A DNA stretch of 48,136 nt from Phycisphaerales bacterium (GTDB taxonomy: Bacteria; Planctomycetota; Phycisphaerae; Phycisphaerales; UBA1924), in NCBI GenBank assembly GCA_014379385.1, contig JACMLW010000101.1:1-48136 (forward strand), given 5' to 3'. Positions within the stretch are counted from its first letter, which is position 1; each line of letters begins with the position of its first letter. Shown in pieces: positions 37,374-46,313 of the stretch. The translations under genes were made by a program, and so were the position numbers. The notes under the pieces are model-generated. The model ran no database searches, was not told the origin of the DNA, and saw only the letters and a list, made by a program, of their open reading frames with translations.

Positions 37374-39548
37374 ATGGCCCGCACCGAAGCGACACTAAAC
37401 CCGCGGTGCCAGGAGCCGGCCACGTTGCAACCCGGAATGCTGAAACTCGATGCCCACCAGCTCGCTGCGGCAAACGTGCGGCGTTCGGAATGGCTGCTGA
37501 CGGATGGCTCCGGCGGCTTCGCCATGGGCACCGTCGAGGGCGTCAACACTCGGCGATATCACGGGCTGCTCTGTGCTTCGCTCAAGCCGCCCGTGCGGCG
37601 GGTCATGGTCGTGAGCGCCGTGGCAGACGAGGTGGTGTGGGACGACGGCGATGAGACCCGATCGCCACCGACGGAGAACCGTGTCGCGCTGACCCGCTTT
37701 GACTTCGGCGCTGGCCCGCCCGATGAGCCGCATCCACAACTAGTGTTGTTCGAGCAGGATCGTCTCGGGGGCGTGTGCCGCTGGCACTACGACTGCACGG
37801 GAGGGAAGGGCCAGTTCGATGGCCCCTGGGTCGACAAGGGGTTGATGCTCTCCGCAGCGAGCGAGGCGAGGCTCTGGTACAAGTATCGGGGAGGTGCGCC
37901 GGGATCGTATGTGAACGTCCTCGTGCGGCCACTCCTGGCGATGCGCGACTTCCATTCACTCGGGCGCGCGGGACAGCAGGCTCCAGCGATCGAGTGGGCA
38001 AAGTCGGTCATCACGGTTCGGTCGGGCGAGCTGATCTGCGAGATCGCGTGTCCGGGCGCCACCTTCACCAAAGAGGGCACATGGTGGCGAAGCCTCAACT
38101 ACGCGCGGGAGCGGGAGCGCGGACAGGACTCCATCGACACACTGTTCTGTCCCGGCCTAATCGAGTTTCACATCAGAAACGAGTTCCCGCCGGAACTCCG
38201 AGAAATCGTGTTCTCTATTCCGGAGGCCACGGCAGAACGACCGCAACGGACCAAGAGAGCGGCCAGCGAGTCACTATCTTTCCAGGACCGTCGTCGCCGC
38301 GTCGCCCAGACCCTGCGCACCTCGCTCGGCCCAGCAATCACCGAGCACCAGGCCGACCTCCTCGCCGCCGCCTCCGACGACTTCGTCTGCTGCTCGGCGC
38401 CGCGTGGCAGGCTCATCCATCCCAGCACGACCGTCATCGCCGGCTACCCGTGGTTCGCCGATTGGGGGCGCGATACGCTCATTTCGCTCCCCGGTCTGCT
38501 CCTGGCGACCGGTCGCCACGATGAGGCGCAGCAGGTGCTCGAAACGTTCACCGCGAACATCCGCGGTGGTCTGGTTCCAAACCGCTTCGACGACGACACC
38601 GGGGAGCCGCACTACAACACGTCCGATGCTTCGCTCTGGTTCCTGCACGCCGCGGCGAGCTTTGCGGCGGCGACCGAACGCTCCAGATTCTTCGATGAGG
38701 CGCTCGTGCCCGCGTGTCTCGAGATTCTTGATGCCTACGAGCAAGGGACGTCGTTCGGCATCGGTGTTGATCCCGCCGACGGACTTGTCCACGCGGGCGA
38801 TGCCAACACGCAGCTCACCTGGATGGACGCCCAGCACAACGGGATTGTCTTTACGCCGCGCTTTGGCAAGCCGATTGAGCTCTCGGCCCTCTGGTACAGC
38901 GGGCTGCGTCGCATGGCGCCGCTGCTCCGCGCTCGCCACCCGCGCGAAGCCGCACGAACCGAGTCCCTCGCCTCCCGTGCGAACGAGTCATTCGCGCGTG
39001 CCTTCTTCGACCCCCCCCGCGGGTGGTGCGCCGACCGTCTTGAGCCAATCTCAAGCGGCGCGTGGCGGCCCGTCTTCGAGCTCCGCCCCAACCAGGTCTT
39101 CGCGGCGTGCTTCGAGCATTCACCCCTCACACTCGGGCACCGAACCTCGGTCGTTCGCACGTTGATCAACCGACTCCATACGCCGCGCGGCGTGCGCACG
39201 CTCGCCCCGGCCGAGCCGGGCTACAAAGCTCACTATCAGGGGGCGCTTCCCGAACTCGACGCGGCGTACCACATGGGAACCGCGTGGCCATGGCTCATCG
39301 GCCCGCTCGCCGAGGCGGCGCTACGTGTGTTGCCCAAAGACGAGGGCAAGGCGACGGCGCTCCGACTGATCCAGCCTCTTCTCGAGTTGCTCGAATCGCC
39401 AGGCGTGTATGGAGTCGCCGCCGGAAGGCTCCCCGAAGTCGTAGATGCCGAACCCGGCCCTGATGGTCAGCACGTCGCGGGCGGCTGCCCGGCGCAGGCA
39501 TGGTCAGTAGCAGAGCTGATCCGGGTGCTCGCGCTATGCGCCCGGTAA
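37374..39548 (+). CDS. Glycogen-debranching enzyme (amylo-alpha-1,6-glucosidase)
   Basis: 724 residues; the true start may be the in-frame ATG at 37437 ([14 protein letters not shown]). The N-terminal sandwich domain has [28 protein letters not shown], the hallmark of GDE-type enzymes. The alpha/alpha barrel has [16 protein letters not shown] (catalytic Asp region), [21 protein letters not shown] and [22 protein letters not shown], then [15 protein letters not shown] near the C-terminus. The enzyme removes alpha-1,6 branch points of glycogen, probably in the cytoplasm as no signal peptide is present. Confidence 0.92.
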   Translation: MARTEATLNPRCQEPATLQPGMLKLDAHQLAAANVRRSEWLLTDGSGGFAMGTVEGVNTRRYHGLLCASLKPPVRRVMVVSAVADEVVWDDGDETRSPPTENRVALTRFDFGAGPPDEPHPQLVLFEQDRLGGVCRWHYDCTGGKGQFDGPWVDKGLMLSAASEARLWYKYRGGAPGSYVNVLVRPLLAMRDFHSLGRAGQQAPAIEWAKSVITVRSGELICEIACPGATFTKEGTWWRSLNYARERERGQDSIDTLFCPGLIEFHIRNEFPPELREIVFSIPEATAERPQRTKRAASESLSFQDRRRRVAQTLRTSLGPAITEHQADLLAAASDDFVCCSAPRGRLIHPSTTVIAGYPWFADWGRDTLISLPGLLLATGRHDEAQQVLETFTANIRGGLVPNRFDDDTGEPHYNTSDASLWFLHAAASFAAATERSRFFDEALVPACLEILDAYEQGTSFGIGVDPADGLVHAGDANTQLTWMDAQHNGIVFTPRFGKPIELSALWYSGLRRMAPLLRARHPREAARTESLASRANESFARAFFDPPRGWCADRLEPISSGAWRPVFELRPNQVFAACFEHSPLTLGHRTSVVRTLINRLHTPRGVRTLAPAEPGYKAHYQGALPELDAAYHMGTAWPWLIGPLAEAALRVLPKDEGKATALRLIQPLLELLESPGVYGVAAGRLPEVVDAEPGPDGQHVAGGCPAQAWSVAELIRVLALCAR

Positions 39549-39563
39549 GCGCTCCCCGCTTAC
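39545..39563. terminator. Convergent hairpin between stops
   Basis: GTAAGCG-CTCCC-CGCTTAC, a perfect 7-bp stem that contains the stop codon of the debranching-enzyme gene and touches the stop of the facing small gene. It lacks a U-tract. Confidence 0.4.
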
Positions 39564-39808
39564 GCGTCCGTCTTCGCCGCGCTCTTCGCGCTCCGTCCCG
39601 CCGCGATGATCTTCGCCGCGTCGTCCGCCGAAATGCTCCCCTCGGCGACGTAGGCCCCCAGCTCGCGCTTCGTCAGTTCCGAGTTGCGGCTCTTCGTGGT
39701 GCGCGTGATGCAGTCAGAGATGATCGCCACGATTGCCACGGTGAACGCGCCGCCGAACAGCACGAAGTACACCTCTTCGCTCTTGGCGAGCAGTGTGCAG
39801 AGTTCCAT
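39560..39808 (-). CDS. Small membrane protein, paralogue 1
   Basis: 82 residues from the ATG at 39808. One transmembrane helix (YFVLFGGAFTVAIVAIISDCI, about 14-34), then a basic linker and a conserved cytoplasmic element ELTKRELGAYVAEGSISADD. The same arrangement occurs in the next gene to the right, with 60 nt between the two. Unknown function; the YVAEGS motif is common in small planctomycete membrane proteins. Confidence 0.65.
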   Translation of the reverse strand: MELCTLLAKSEEVYFVLFGGAFTVAIVAIISDCITRTTKSRNSELTKRELGAYVAEGSISADDAAKIIAAGRSAKSAAKTDA

Positions 39809-39872
39809 CGGCCTGCTCCTCTTCAAGGCCACGCCGGCACCGAAACCAGAAACGGGTCGGTGCGATCACCGA

Positions 39873-40109
39873 TCAGCACGAGCCCGCCGGTTTATCCCCC
39901 GACCTCATCAGCCGCTCCCCCTGCTCCGGCGACATCGAACCCTCCGCGATGTACGCGGCGATCTCGCGCCGCGTCCGCTCTCGCGCCACATTCGCGATCG
40001 TCCCCGCGATGGTCTTGAACAGCACCACGAGCACGACCGAACACGCGACCATCAGCGGGATCAACAGGTCGTCGTCCAGGATCCGCTCCATCACGTCGGC
40101 AGCATCCAT
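39873..40109 (-). CDS. Small membrane protein, paralogue 2
   Basis: 78 residues from the ATG at 40109 (the longer frame to 40196 has no support). One transmembrane helix (LLIPLMVACSVVLVVLFKTI), a basic turn, and TRREIAAYIAEGSMSPEQGE, which aligns with the tail of paralogue 1. The two genes are probably co-transcribed on the minus strand and arose by duplication. Unknown function. Confidence 0.65.
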   Translation of the reverse strand: MDAADVMERILDDDLLIPLMVACSVVLVVLFKTIAGTIANVARERTRREIAAYIAEGSMSPEQGERLMRSGDKPAGSC

Positions 40110-40303
40110 CGTTCGGCCTCCTTCGCGCCAGCAGATCATGGCCGGCAACCCTTCTTCCGAATCGGGATTGAGCGATTTCACGAGCCGCCCATCCACTACC
40201 TACCAACTCCAACCCGATCCCAAAACGCTATACCCGGCTATACCCCGGCCCCCCGCACCATCTCGCCCTTGGTATCGTACCGCCTGGAACCCGGAGCACC
40301 ACG

Positions 40304-40969
40304 GTGCGGACCTCCGACCGCGACAAGGCACTCGTCACCACCATCCTCGCCGCGTACCGCGATGGCTTCTTTCCCATGGCCGAGCCAGGCGGCGGACCCG
40401 TGCAGTGGTTCAGCCCCGACCCAAGAGCCATCCTGCCCCTTGAGCCCCGCAGCGAGGAAGATGGCGGGTTCCATATGCCCCGCTCGCTCGCCAGGATCCT
40501 TCGCCGAGGCACATTCACCGTCACCTCCGACCAGGCGTTCGAGCGTGTGATCGCGGCGTGCGCCGAGCCCCGTGCCGATCGCGATGAAACATGGATCGAC
40601 GCCCGGATCATGCACGCCTATACACTGCTCCACCGCGAGGGACATGCGCACAGTGTGGAGGCTTGGCTTGCGAATGAAGGCGTACCGGGCTCGCGGACGC
40701 TGGTGGGAGGCGTGTACGGCGTGAGCATCGGCGGCGCCTTCTTCGCCGAGTCCATGTTCTGCCGACCCGAGCTGGGTGGCACCGACGCCTCCAAGGTGTG
40801 CCTGGTGAAACTCGTCGAGCACCTCCGCGCGCGCGGATACACCCTCCTGGATGTCCAGATCGCCAACCCCCACACCGCGCGCTTCGGTGTGGTAGATATC
40901 CCGCGCGTTCGATACCTGCGCCGGCTCAAGCTCGCTGTCGCGATGGGCGTCTCGTTTGCGGCGATCTAG
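40304..40969 (+). CDS. aat: Leucyl/phenylalanyl-tRNA-protein transferase
   Basis: 221 residues from GTG at 40304 with GGAG about 8 nt upstream. It attaches Leu or Phe to N-terminal Arg or Lys of proteins, marking them for ClpAP (N-degron pathway). Conserved blocks: YRDGFFPMAEPG, VQWFSPDPRAILPLE, FHMPRSLARILRRG, TWIDARIMHAYTLLHREGHA, SVEAWLANE, LVGGVYGVSIGGAFFAESMF and LDVQIANPHTARFG. The usual YxLxxxGxF start is abridged (AAYRDGFFP). Its stop overlaps that of the phosphatase gene by 4 nt, tail to tail. Confidence 0.95.
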   Translation: MRTSDRDKALVTTILAAYRDGFFPMAEPGGGPVQWFSPDPRAILPLEPRSEEDGGFHMPRSLARILRRGTFTVTSDQAFERVIAACAEPRADRDETWIDARIMHAYTLLHREGHAHSVEAWLANEGVPGSRTLVGGVYGVSIGGAFFAESMFCRPELGGTDASKVCLVKLVEHLRARGYTLLDVQIANPHTARFGVVDIPRVRYLRRLKLAVAMGVSFAAI

Positions 40970-42501
40970 CCCTGCACCAATCGTTCCGGCCCAGCGCCGG
41001 CGCCCGGCACGCCGTCCACCGCGATCGCCACCAGCAGGGCATCGTCGTTAGCGGCGTCCTTTCGGTACGCATCAAGAAACCCCGTCGCGGCGCCGACCAA
41101 CGCGGGCGCGCTCGTTTCGCTCGCTCGATCCGCCAGCCATTTCTCGACCGCCTCAAGGCCCAGCATTTCCCCGCCCTCGCCGCGAGCCTCGATCACCCCG
41201 TCGGTGAACGTCAATATGGCGTGCCCCTGCCGCAACTCGAACGAGGCCGACTCGTCGCCACCGCTCCCGGCCGCGGGGCCGGTCGCATCAAACACCTCGG
41301 GCGCCGCCACGCCCAGCATCGGCGCCGTGGCCGACAGCCGCATGATTTCGCCAGCGCCTCGCAGCACCAGCGCCGGTGGATGTCCGGCGTTCGACCAGGT
41401 TACTTTGGCGCTCCGCTCACCCGTGTCCAGCTCACGGCTGTCCAGACGCAGGCAGATCGCCGTCGCAAAGACACCCTGCGGAGCCAGCGCCGCGCCCACA
41501 AACGTGTTGAGCGCGCTGATGACCGTCGCCGGCTCCGGCGTCGCACCATCCGTGAACATCCGCTCGAGCTCGCCATGCAGTCGGTTCACCGCCAGCGCCG
41601 CGGGCACCCCGTGCCCGGTCACGTCGATCAGGACGATCGTCAGCGGCCCCTCGGACACGATCGGCGGTATCGCGAGCGGCCGGATGAACAGGAAGTCACC
41701 ACCGATCTGTCGCATCGGCTCGTACCGGTAGTCCACACGCACCGGCCCGCGCGTAATCGGCGGCGGGAAAAGGGACTCGTGCATCCGCCGCGCATCCAGC
41801 AGATCCTGCGAGATCTCGCTGAACCTCTGCGAGATCATCCTACCCTGGAATCTCTCATTAAAGCTCTTGTGACGCCACCAGCTCCACGCGAACCCCGGCA
41901 ACCCCGCCAGCGGCGCGATCAGTATCAGCAGCAGGCGCGTCGTGAGCGCCGCCTCGTTGAGAAAGAGCGTCGCGATCGCGAAGAAACCCAGCAGCGGCAG
42001 AAGGATCAGCAGCCCCTCACGCGGCGAGAGCGCGATCAGGAGCGACGCCAGCAGGTGCAGGAGCAGCACGCCCCCCAGCGCCCACAGGCTGCCCTCCCAC
42101 GCAAGCTGATCGGGCCGGCGCGGCGTCAGCGCACCGGCGAGCTCCGAGGTCTCCACCACCGGTGCCACCAGAATGACCAGCGCCCCCGCCGCCACGATCA
42201 GCCAGGTGATGATCTGCACCAGCCTTTGGCGCGACAGCGGACGCGTCAGCACGTACACCATCGCGCCCGCGTACAGCGACAGCAGGAACACGTCCCCCGT
42301 CAGGTCAAGCGCGGTAAACGTTCGCGCTTCCGAGTCGGACTCAACCATCCCCGCCAACTCAAGGCCGTTCATCATCGCGCTGACCATGATGAAGAACAGC
42401 GCCACGACGCAGTACCACAGCAGCCGTCGCCGGAGCACCCGAGAGCGCTCCGACTCGTACTTGGAGGAATACTCCGTCGGGATGACAATCGGTTCGGCCA
42501 T
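40966..42501 (-). CDS. Membrane-bound SpoIIE-type serine phosphatase
   Basis: 511 residues from the ATG at 42501; a longer frame is unsupported. Six or so hydrophobic helices fill about residues 25-220 (RRLLWYCVVALFFIMVSAMM, VFLLSLYAGAMVYVL and others), then a linker helix (SQRFSEISQDLLDARRMHES). The PP2C/SpoIIE domain (about 270-505) has QIGGDFLFI, VLIDVTGHGVPAAL, WSNAGHPPALVLR, LTFTDGVIEARGEGG and DDALLVAIAV, which keep the metal-binding Asp residues. It probably dephosphorylates an anti-sigma-factor antagonist; no such partner gene is adjacent. Confidence 0.9.
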   Translation of the reverse strand: MAEPIVIPTEYSSKYESERSRVLRRRLLWYCVVALFFIMVSAMMNGLELAGMVESDSEARTFTALDLTGDVFLLSLYAGAMVYVLTRPLSRQRLVQIITWLIVAAGALVILVAPVVETSELAGALTPRRPDQLAWEGSLWALGGVLLLHLLASLLIALSPREGLLILLPLLGFFAIATLFLNEAALTTRLLLILIAPLAGLPGFAWSWWRHKSFNERFQGRMISQRFSEISQDLLDARRMHESLFPPPITRGPVRVDYRYEPMRQIGGDFLFIRPLAIPPIVSEGPLTIVLIDVTGHGVPAALAVNRLHGELERMFTDGATPEPATVISALNTFVGAALAPQGVFATAICLRLDSRELDTGERSAKVTWSNAGHPPALVLRGAGEIMRLSATAPMLGVAAPEVFDATGPAAGSGGDESASFELRQGHAILTFTDGVIEARGEGGEMLGLEAVEKWLADRASETSAPALVGAATGFLDAYRKDAANDDALLVAIAVDGVPGAGAGPERLVQG

Positions 42502-42568
42502 GCGGCCGCCAAGCGTACACCCACGATCGCCAGTTCGGAGCGCGGCCAACTGCCAGTCTTTCGCCGGC

Positions 42569-43084
42569 TCAGCTCTCGGCCGGGTCAACACCCGCCCACC
42601 GCAGCGGGTGAACCTCCAGCCCGCCGAGCTTCCCGAGCCGCCGCAGCATGTTCACACACTGCGCTCGGTGGTGGGTTCCGTGATTGAATACCTGCGTCAG
42701 CCCCACCGCCGCCGAGATTCGCCGGCCTGACCCGGGCGGGAACTCAATCACCCCGAGCAGACCTTTGGCGCTCAGCACCCCCGCCACCTCGCTCGCGAGT
42801 TCCAACTCCGCCCGGTCCAGATGCCCCAGCAACTCCGCGGCCGCAAAGCTCCCGCCGTCAAAGTCCGCGCGGACCGCGTACGGCCTCCCCGCGAACGTGT
42901 CGCCAAAGAAGTACATCGAATCCACGATGTGCGCCAGCGTCCGCTCGAGCGACCCCGGCCCCATCTCGAAGCAGCGCCGCCACTCCTCCGCGCTCAGCCC
43001 GCCGCAGTGCCCGAGCAGTTCCCGCGTCGCCCACGCATCGTGCTCAAGCTGCGCCCGCACCAACGGATACTCGGCATCCCGCAT
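42569..43084 (-). CDS. DinB-family four-helix protein
   Basis: 171 residues. The DinB/YfiT fold uses three His to hold a divalent metal; here they are in RTLAHIVDSMYFFGD (about 50) and FNHGTHHRAQ (about 135-144). The final helix is MLRRLGKLGG. Members are thiol transferases or of unknown function. It lies 67 nt upstream of the phosphatase gene on the same strand and may be co-transcribed with it. Confidence 0.88.
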   Translation of the reverse strand: MRDAEYPLVRAQLEHDAWATRELLGHCGGLSAEEWRRCFEMGPGSLERTLAHIVDSMYFFGDTFAGRPYAVRADFDGGSFAAAELLGHLDRAELELASEVAGVLSAKGLLGVIEFPPGSGRRISAAVGLTQVFNHGTHHRAQCVNMLRRLGKLGGLEVHPLRWAGVDPAES

Positions 43085-43144
43085 GATGGCTCCGAAGCCC
43101 CCCGGATGCCTTGCAGTCTACCCACGGCCCCGAATCCAATACCA

Positions 43145-43177
43145 AAGGACGCGGGCCCAGACAGAGCCCGCGTCCTT
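43145..43177. terminator. Bidirectional terminator
   Basis: AAGGACGCGGGC / GCCCGCGTCCTT, a perfect 12-bp stem with a 9-nt loop, about 45 nt after the stop of the PEP-CTERM-like gene. It can serve that gene (minus strand) and is followed by short T-runs both ways. Confidence 0.75.
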
Positions 43178-43222
43178 CTGTGGGGAACTCACGCACCCAA
43201 TACCTGCCGTTCGGACGCTCTC

Positions 43223-44056
43223 TCAACGCCGACGGCGACGAATCGTGAGCACCCCGGCTACCCCGCACAGCGCCACCACGCCCGGACCGGGAATCAGCAC
43301 CGGCTCGCCGTACACGAAGTCGTCCATCACCACAAGGTCAAGCAGCCCCGCCGGATCCTCGGAGATCGCCGCGCCCAGCGTGCCGTTCCCACTCGTGATC
43401 CGCACCCGCGCCACCACCGAGGTCGCGAACGAAGCGCCCAGGAACGAGAAGCCCTCGGCGGTGCCGCCCGGCAGCACGAGTTGATTAAAGATCTCGTTGT
43501 CCCCCGCGTCAAAGAACTGCACCCGCGTGGAATCGGCGAGGTCAACATCGCTGAACACCACGCCGAATCCGCGCACCACCGCCGCGTCCGTCGAGCCCGG
43601 CACGAAGAAATGAACGTCGGTGACGTTGCTGTCGATCGCCGTGAACATCCGCTGGCCCGAGAAGGGCGCGAACTGCTCTTGGTACACCGGGTTGATGTTC
43701 CCAAAGTCGTTCGGCGTCGCGGTAGGATTGCTGGAATCCGCGTTGAGCATCAGCGACGTGCCGGGCGTCGAGAATACAGTCCCGCGCGGCGAGTTCACAT
43801 TGAAGAAGTTCGCCGGAAAGCTATTCGGCGCCGAGAACGTGTCCGGCACCCCATCCCAGTTGATCTCGCGCCGCCCCGAGCCGAAACTCCCCGGCTGATT
43901 CGGGTTCAGAACTCCAAGGTCGGCCCGGAACAGGTCGAGCGTTCCCTGGATCGCCGCACCGTCCACGCCGCCCGCCGATCGGACCGTCTGGCCCGACACA
44001 AGCGCCGTGACAAGCAAGGGCACACCGATCGCGCCCACGAGCTTCGCATTCCGCAT
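43223..44056 (-). CDS. PEP-CTERM-like secreted protein
   Basis: 277 residues; AAGGAGA lies 6 nt before the ATG. A signal peptide (to about residue 25) precedes a beta-rich body (about 30-245) with conserved-looking FFDAGDNEIFNQLVLPGG and VVARVRITSGNGTLG. The end is a variant exosortase sorting tail: VLIPGPGVVALCGVAGVLTI then RRRRR (short motif, hydrophobic helix, basic cluster). It is probably anchored and then sorted at the cell surface. The body resembles planctomycete proteins annotated with unknown extracellular domains. Confidence 0.8.
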   Translation of the reverse strand: MRNAKLVGAIGVPLLVTALVSGQTVRSAGGVDGAAIQGTLDLFRADLGVLNPNQPGSFGSGRREINWDGVPDTFSAPNSFPANFFNVNSPRGTVFSTPGTSLMLNADSSNPTATPNDFGNINPVYQEQFAPFSGQRMFTAIDSNVTDVHFFVPGSTDAAVVRGFGVVFSDVDLADSTRVQFFDAGDNEIFNQLVLPGGTAEGFSFLGASFATSVVARVRITSGNGTLGAAISEDPAGLLDLVVMDDFVYGEPVLIPGPGVVALCGVAGVLTIRRRRR

Positions 44057-44404
44057 CGCAACTCTCCTTCATGCGGCCCGCAACTGGGCCGGAACAAACA
44101 CAATCACCGCGGTCCCGACGCCGGGCGCGGCCAAACTTTCTTTTGCTATGTCCTGTCTTCCGCCGTGCGCTCTCGTCTGGGAGGCTGCCGGGGCACGGGG
44201 AGGGCGACGGGAGAGGGTTAGACGATCCAAGTCACCGGCCAAGCGAGCCTGGCCGTCTCACCATACCGCCTGTGGCCGCGGCGCCCTTGCAAAATCGCGG
44301 GTCCGCGATCCCGATTTCGTCACTTCTGAACCGCTCCAAGGGGTGCTTGGGGGTTCCTGCCAAGCGGCTGCCTAAGATTGCACGAACCCCTTTCCAAGGA
44401 TCAC
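44057..44404. other. Intergenic region between divergent PEP-CTERM-like gene and infA
   Basis: About 348 nt without a supported gene; the plus-strand frames here lack ribosome-binding sites and family features. It holds a near-palindrome ATCGCGG-GT-CCGCGAT (44294-44309) and, just before infA, AAGGA. The promoters of both flanking genes must lie here, but I cannot place them with confidence. Confidence 0.4.
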
Positions 44405-44629
44405 ATGGCGAAGAACGACGACAAGTTCACTCTCGACGCGGTAGTTACCGAAGCGCTCCCCAACGCGATGTTCCGTCTGCGCCTCCCCAACGAGCAGAAG
44501 ACGCAGGTCATCGGGTACATCTCCGGCAAGATGCGCAAGAACTTCATCCGCATCCTCCCCGGCGACACCGTCACCGTCGAGATGAGCCCCTACGACCTCA
44601 CCAAGGCACGGATCACGTTCCGCCGTTGA
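44405..44629 (+). CDS. infA: Translation initiation factor IF-1
   Basis: 74 residues, standard for IF-1, which occupies the ribosomal A site during initiation. The OB fold shows as [40 protein letters not shown] and [19 protein letters not shown]. The ATG at 44405 has AAGGA 6 nt upstream, so I discard the longer in-frame start at 44378. It stands alone rather than in a ribosomal protein cluster. Confidence 0.96.
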   Translation: MAKNDDKFTLDAVVTEALPNAMFRLRLPNEQKTQVIGYISGKMRKNFIRILPGDTVTVEMSPYDLTKARITFRR

Positions 44630-44762
44630 CGCAGCTGCTGATCCCCTGCCGCTGACACCAGGCTGACTCGCGCGCACCCCGCCAACTCTGCCGTACATCC
44701 CAGGATCGGCGCTCCCAGGCGCCGCATTGCCCGCGCGCCGCATCAAGCCGCCGAGTTCTTGC

Positions 44763-44768
44763 TATATT
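44763..44768 (+). promoter_or_regulatory. -10 box for apaG, leaderless
   Basis: TATATT in GCTATATTC. The ATG at 44776 stands 7 nt downstream, the same spacing as at manC. This is why I choose the second ATG over the one at 44770. Confidence 0.5.
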
Positions 44769-44775
44769 CATGGCC

Positions 44776-45198
44776 ATGCCTCTGGTTGAGACCATCGAAA
44801 CCCCGGGAAGTGACGCTGTAACCGCTAGCATCCGCGTGACGGTCTGGCCCCGCTTCGAGCCCGACCAGTCCGACCCGCACCAGCGCCAGTTCATCTTCTC
44901 CTACCGCATCCGCATCACCAACGAGAGCGGTCAGCCGGTGCAGCTCGTCGCGCGCCGCTGGATCATCATCGATGCACACGGCTCGACCGACGTGGTCGAA
45001 GGGCCCGGCGTGCTCGGCCGCCAGCCGCACATCGGCCCCGGCGAGCACCACGAGTACGCGAGCTTCTGCCCGCTGCGTACCAGCTGGGGGACGATGGAAG
45101 GCTCGTACACGATGCGCTGCGCCGATGGCTGCGAGGTTCAGGCACGGGTCGCCAGGTTCTACCTGGTCACGCCGGCCGGTGTGCTCCTGCCCACCTGA
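44776..45198 (+). CDS. apaG: ApaG/DUF525 protein
   Basis: 140 residues. A fibronectin-like beta-sandwich with FIFSYRIRITNESGQPVQLV, ARRWIIIDAHG, VEGPGVLGRQPHIGPGEHHE and GTMEGSYTMRC, in the order and spacing of ApaG. The family's role is unsettled; it is linked with Ap4A hydrolysis genes and with protein-protein contacts in F-box proteins of eukaryotes. No apaH or ksgA is adjacent here. Confidence 0.93.
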   Translation: MPLVETIETPGSDAVTASIRVTVWPRFEPDQSDPHQRQFIFSYRIRITNESGQPVQLVARRWIIIDAHGSTDVVEGPGVLGRQPHIGPGEHHEYASFCPLRTSWGTMEGSYTMRCADGCEVQARVARFYLVTPAGVLLPT

Positions 45199-45455
45199 CG
45201 GACTTTGAACGGGAAGATTTGCACTTCGACGTCACGGTGATCGACGGGGTCGCCGCGCTCAGGCGGTTCAGCCTGCGCGCAAGTGTGGCCACACAAAACC
45301 TCTTACCGACTCGGAACGTCGCTCGTGGAATTCCGCCCAGATTTTTCTTGTTCGTACTTCTTAACACAACGAGAATATCGCTTCCCCGCTCGCATTCACT
45401 GGTCTTGCACCTGTTAGGAGAATGCGGACCCGCCTGGAACTGGAAGGAGACTCAG

Positions 45456-46168
45456 ATGAAACGTCGTGTTACTTGGTTCATCGGCGCTGGCTGGTCGGAG
45501 CGGCCGCGGGTCTGGCGTTCGCCGACCCCGTCGAAGACGCGGCAATACTCTTGGGCGCGACCTACCACCCCGGCCTTGCCCCCGAGCCCTGCATCGAAGG
45601 CATCGTGACGGACGCGGACGGGTCCGGCACGCAACTCACGCCGTACAGTGCGCCTTACGACTACTTGGGCGACGGCGTTGCTATTAACGCAAAGGGCGAG
45701 AGGCCGGACTTCGATTGGGTCCACGAATCTTCTGGCTACACAGCCGACCCCGCCATTGCCGGTGCAATCGGAACGCACTGGACCTTTGGATCGTTCGGAA
45801 GTGACTTTGTTCTGCACCCCTCGATTGACCACGGCCCCGTTCCGGCCGAAGGCCTCGAGTCCACGCTCTATGGCTCTGCCGATGGTGGGGCAACCTGGAT
45901 CCTCGGCGTGCTGACAGACCTTTACGCCATGGGCTTTGACGCCGCCTCGATCGAGGACGACCCGTCTTCGTTGTGGCACTTCAGCACACCCGTGAGCATG
46001 ATCTCCGCGATCGCGGGCCTCGCTCAGGGTGGGTACAGCTACATCGATGGCGACACCGAGATCGACGCCATCTGCATGGTGGTTGTCCCTCTCCCCACGC
46101 CCCTCACGCTCGGCGGTCTCGGCCTGGCCTCACTCGCAGGCATGAGCGTCTGCCGTCGTCGGCGTTGA
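45456..46168 (+). pseudogene. PEP-CTERM-like secreted protein with frameshift in the signal peptide
   Basis: ATG at 45456 with AAGGAG 6 nt upstream encodes MKRRVTWFIGAGWSER..., a normal start that soon runs into nonsense. The expected continuation, WLVGAAAGLAFADPVEDAAI, lies in the frame that opens at 45422. One missing base near 45487 would join them. The rest is intact: a beta-rich secreted body and a sorting tail LPTPLTLGGLGLASLAGMSV followed by CRRRR. Alternatively translation begins at 45422, where AGGAGA is directly before an ATG; then the product is 248 residues with an atypical, acidic N-terminus. It is the second gene in the window broken at the same functional spot. Confidence 0.65.
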
Positions 46169-46204
46169 TTGTTCAGTAACTCATTCGTTGTGGACCCTTC
46201 AAGG

Positions 46205-46230
46205 GGCCGCCCATGCGGGCGGCCTTTTTT
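46205..46230 (+). terminator. Rho-independent terminator
   Basis: GGCCGCCC-ATGC-GGGCGGCC, a perfect 8-bp stem followed by TTTTTT, about 35 nt after the preceding stop. Textbook form. Confidence 0.92.
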
Positions 46231-46313
46231 ATGCATCCACCCGACTTGCAGAACCGCTGCTCGCCTGTGAGACTTATCAGTGGTCTGTTCATCTCTTGCC
46301 CTCGAGCCGAACC

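Noticed and set aside
40798-42687. Plus-strand frame of 629 codons
   Set aside because: It overlaps aat and runs antisense to the phosphatase gene; its Arg/Gln-rich sequence has no domain.
45219-45608. Frame of 129 codons before the PEP-CTERM-like gene
   Set aside because: It has no start signal or domain, and it overlaps the better-supported gene start at 45456.
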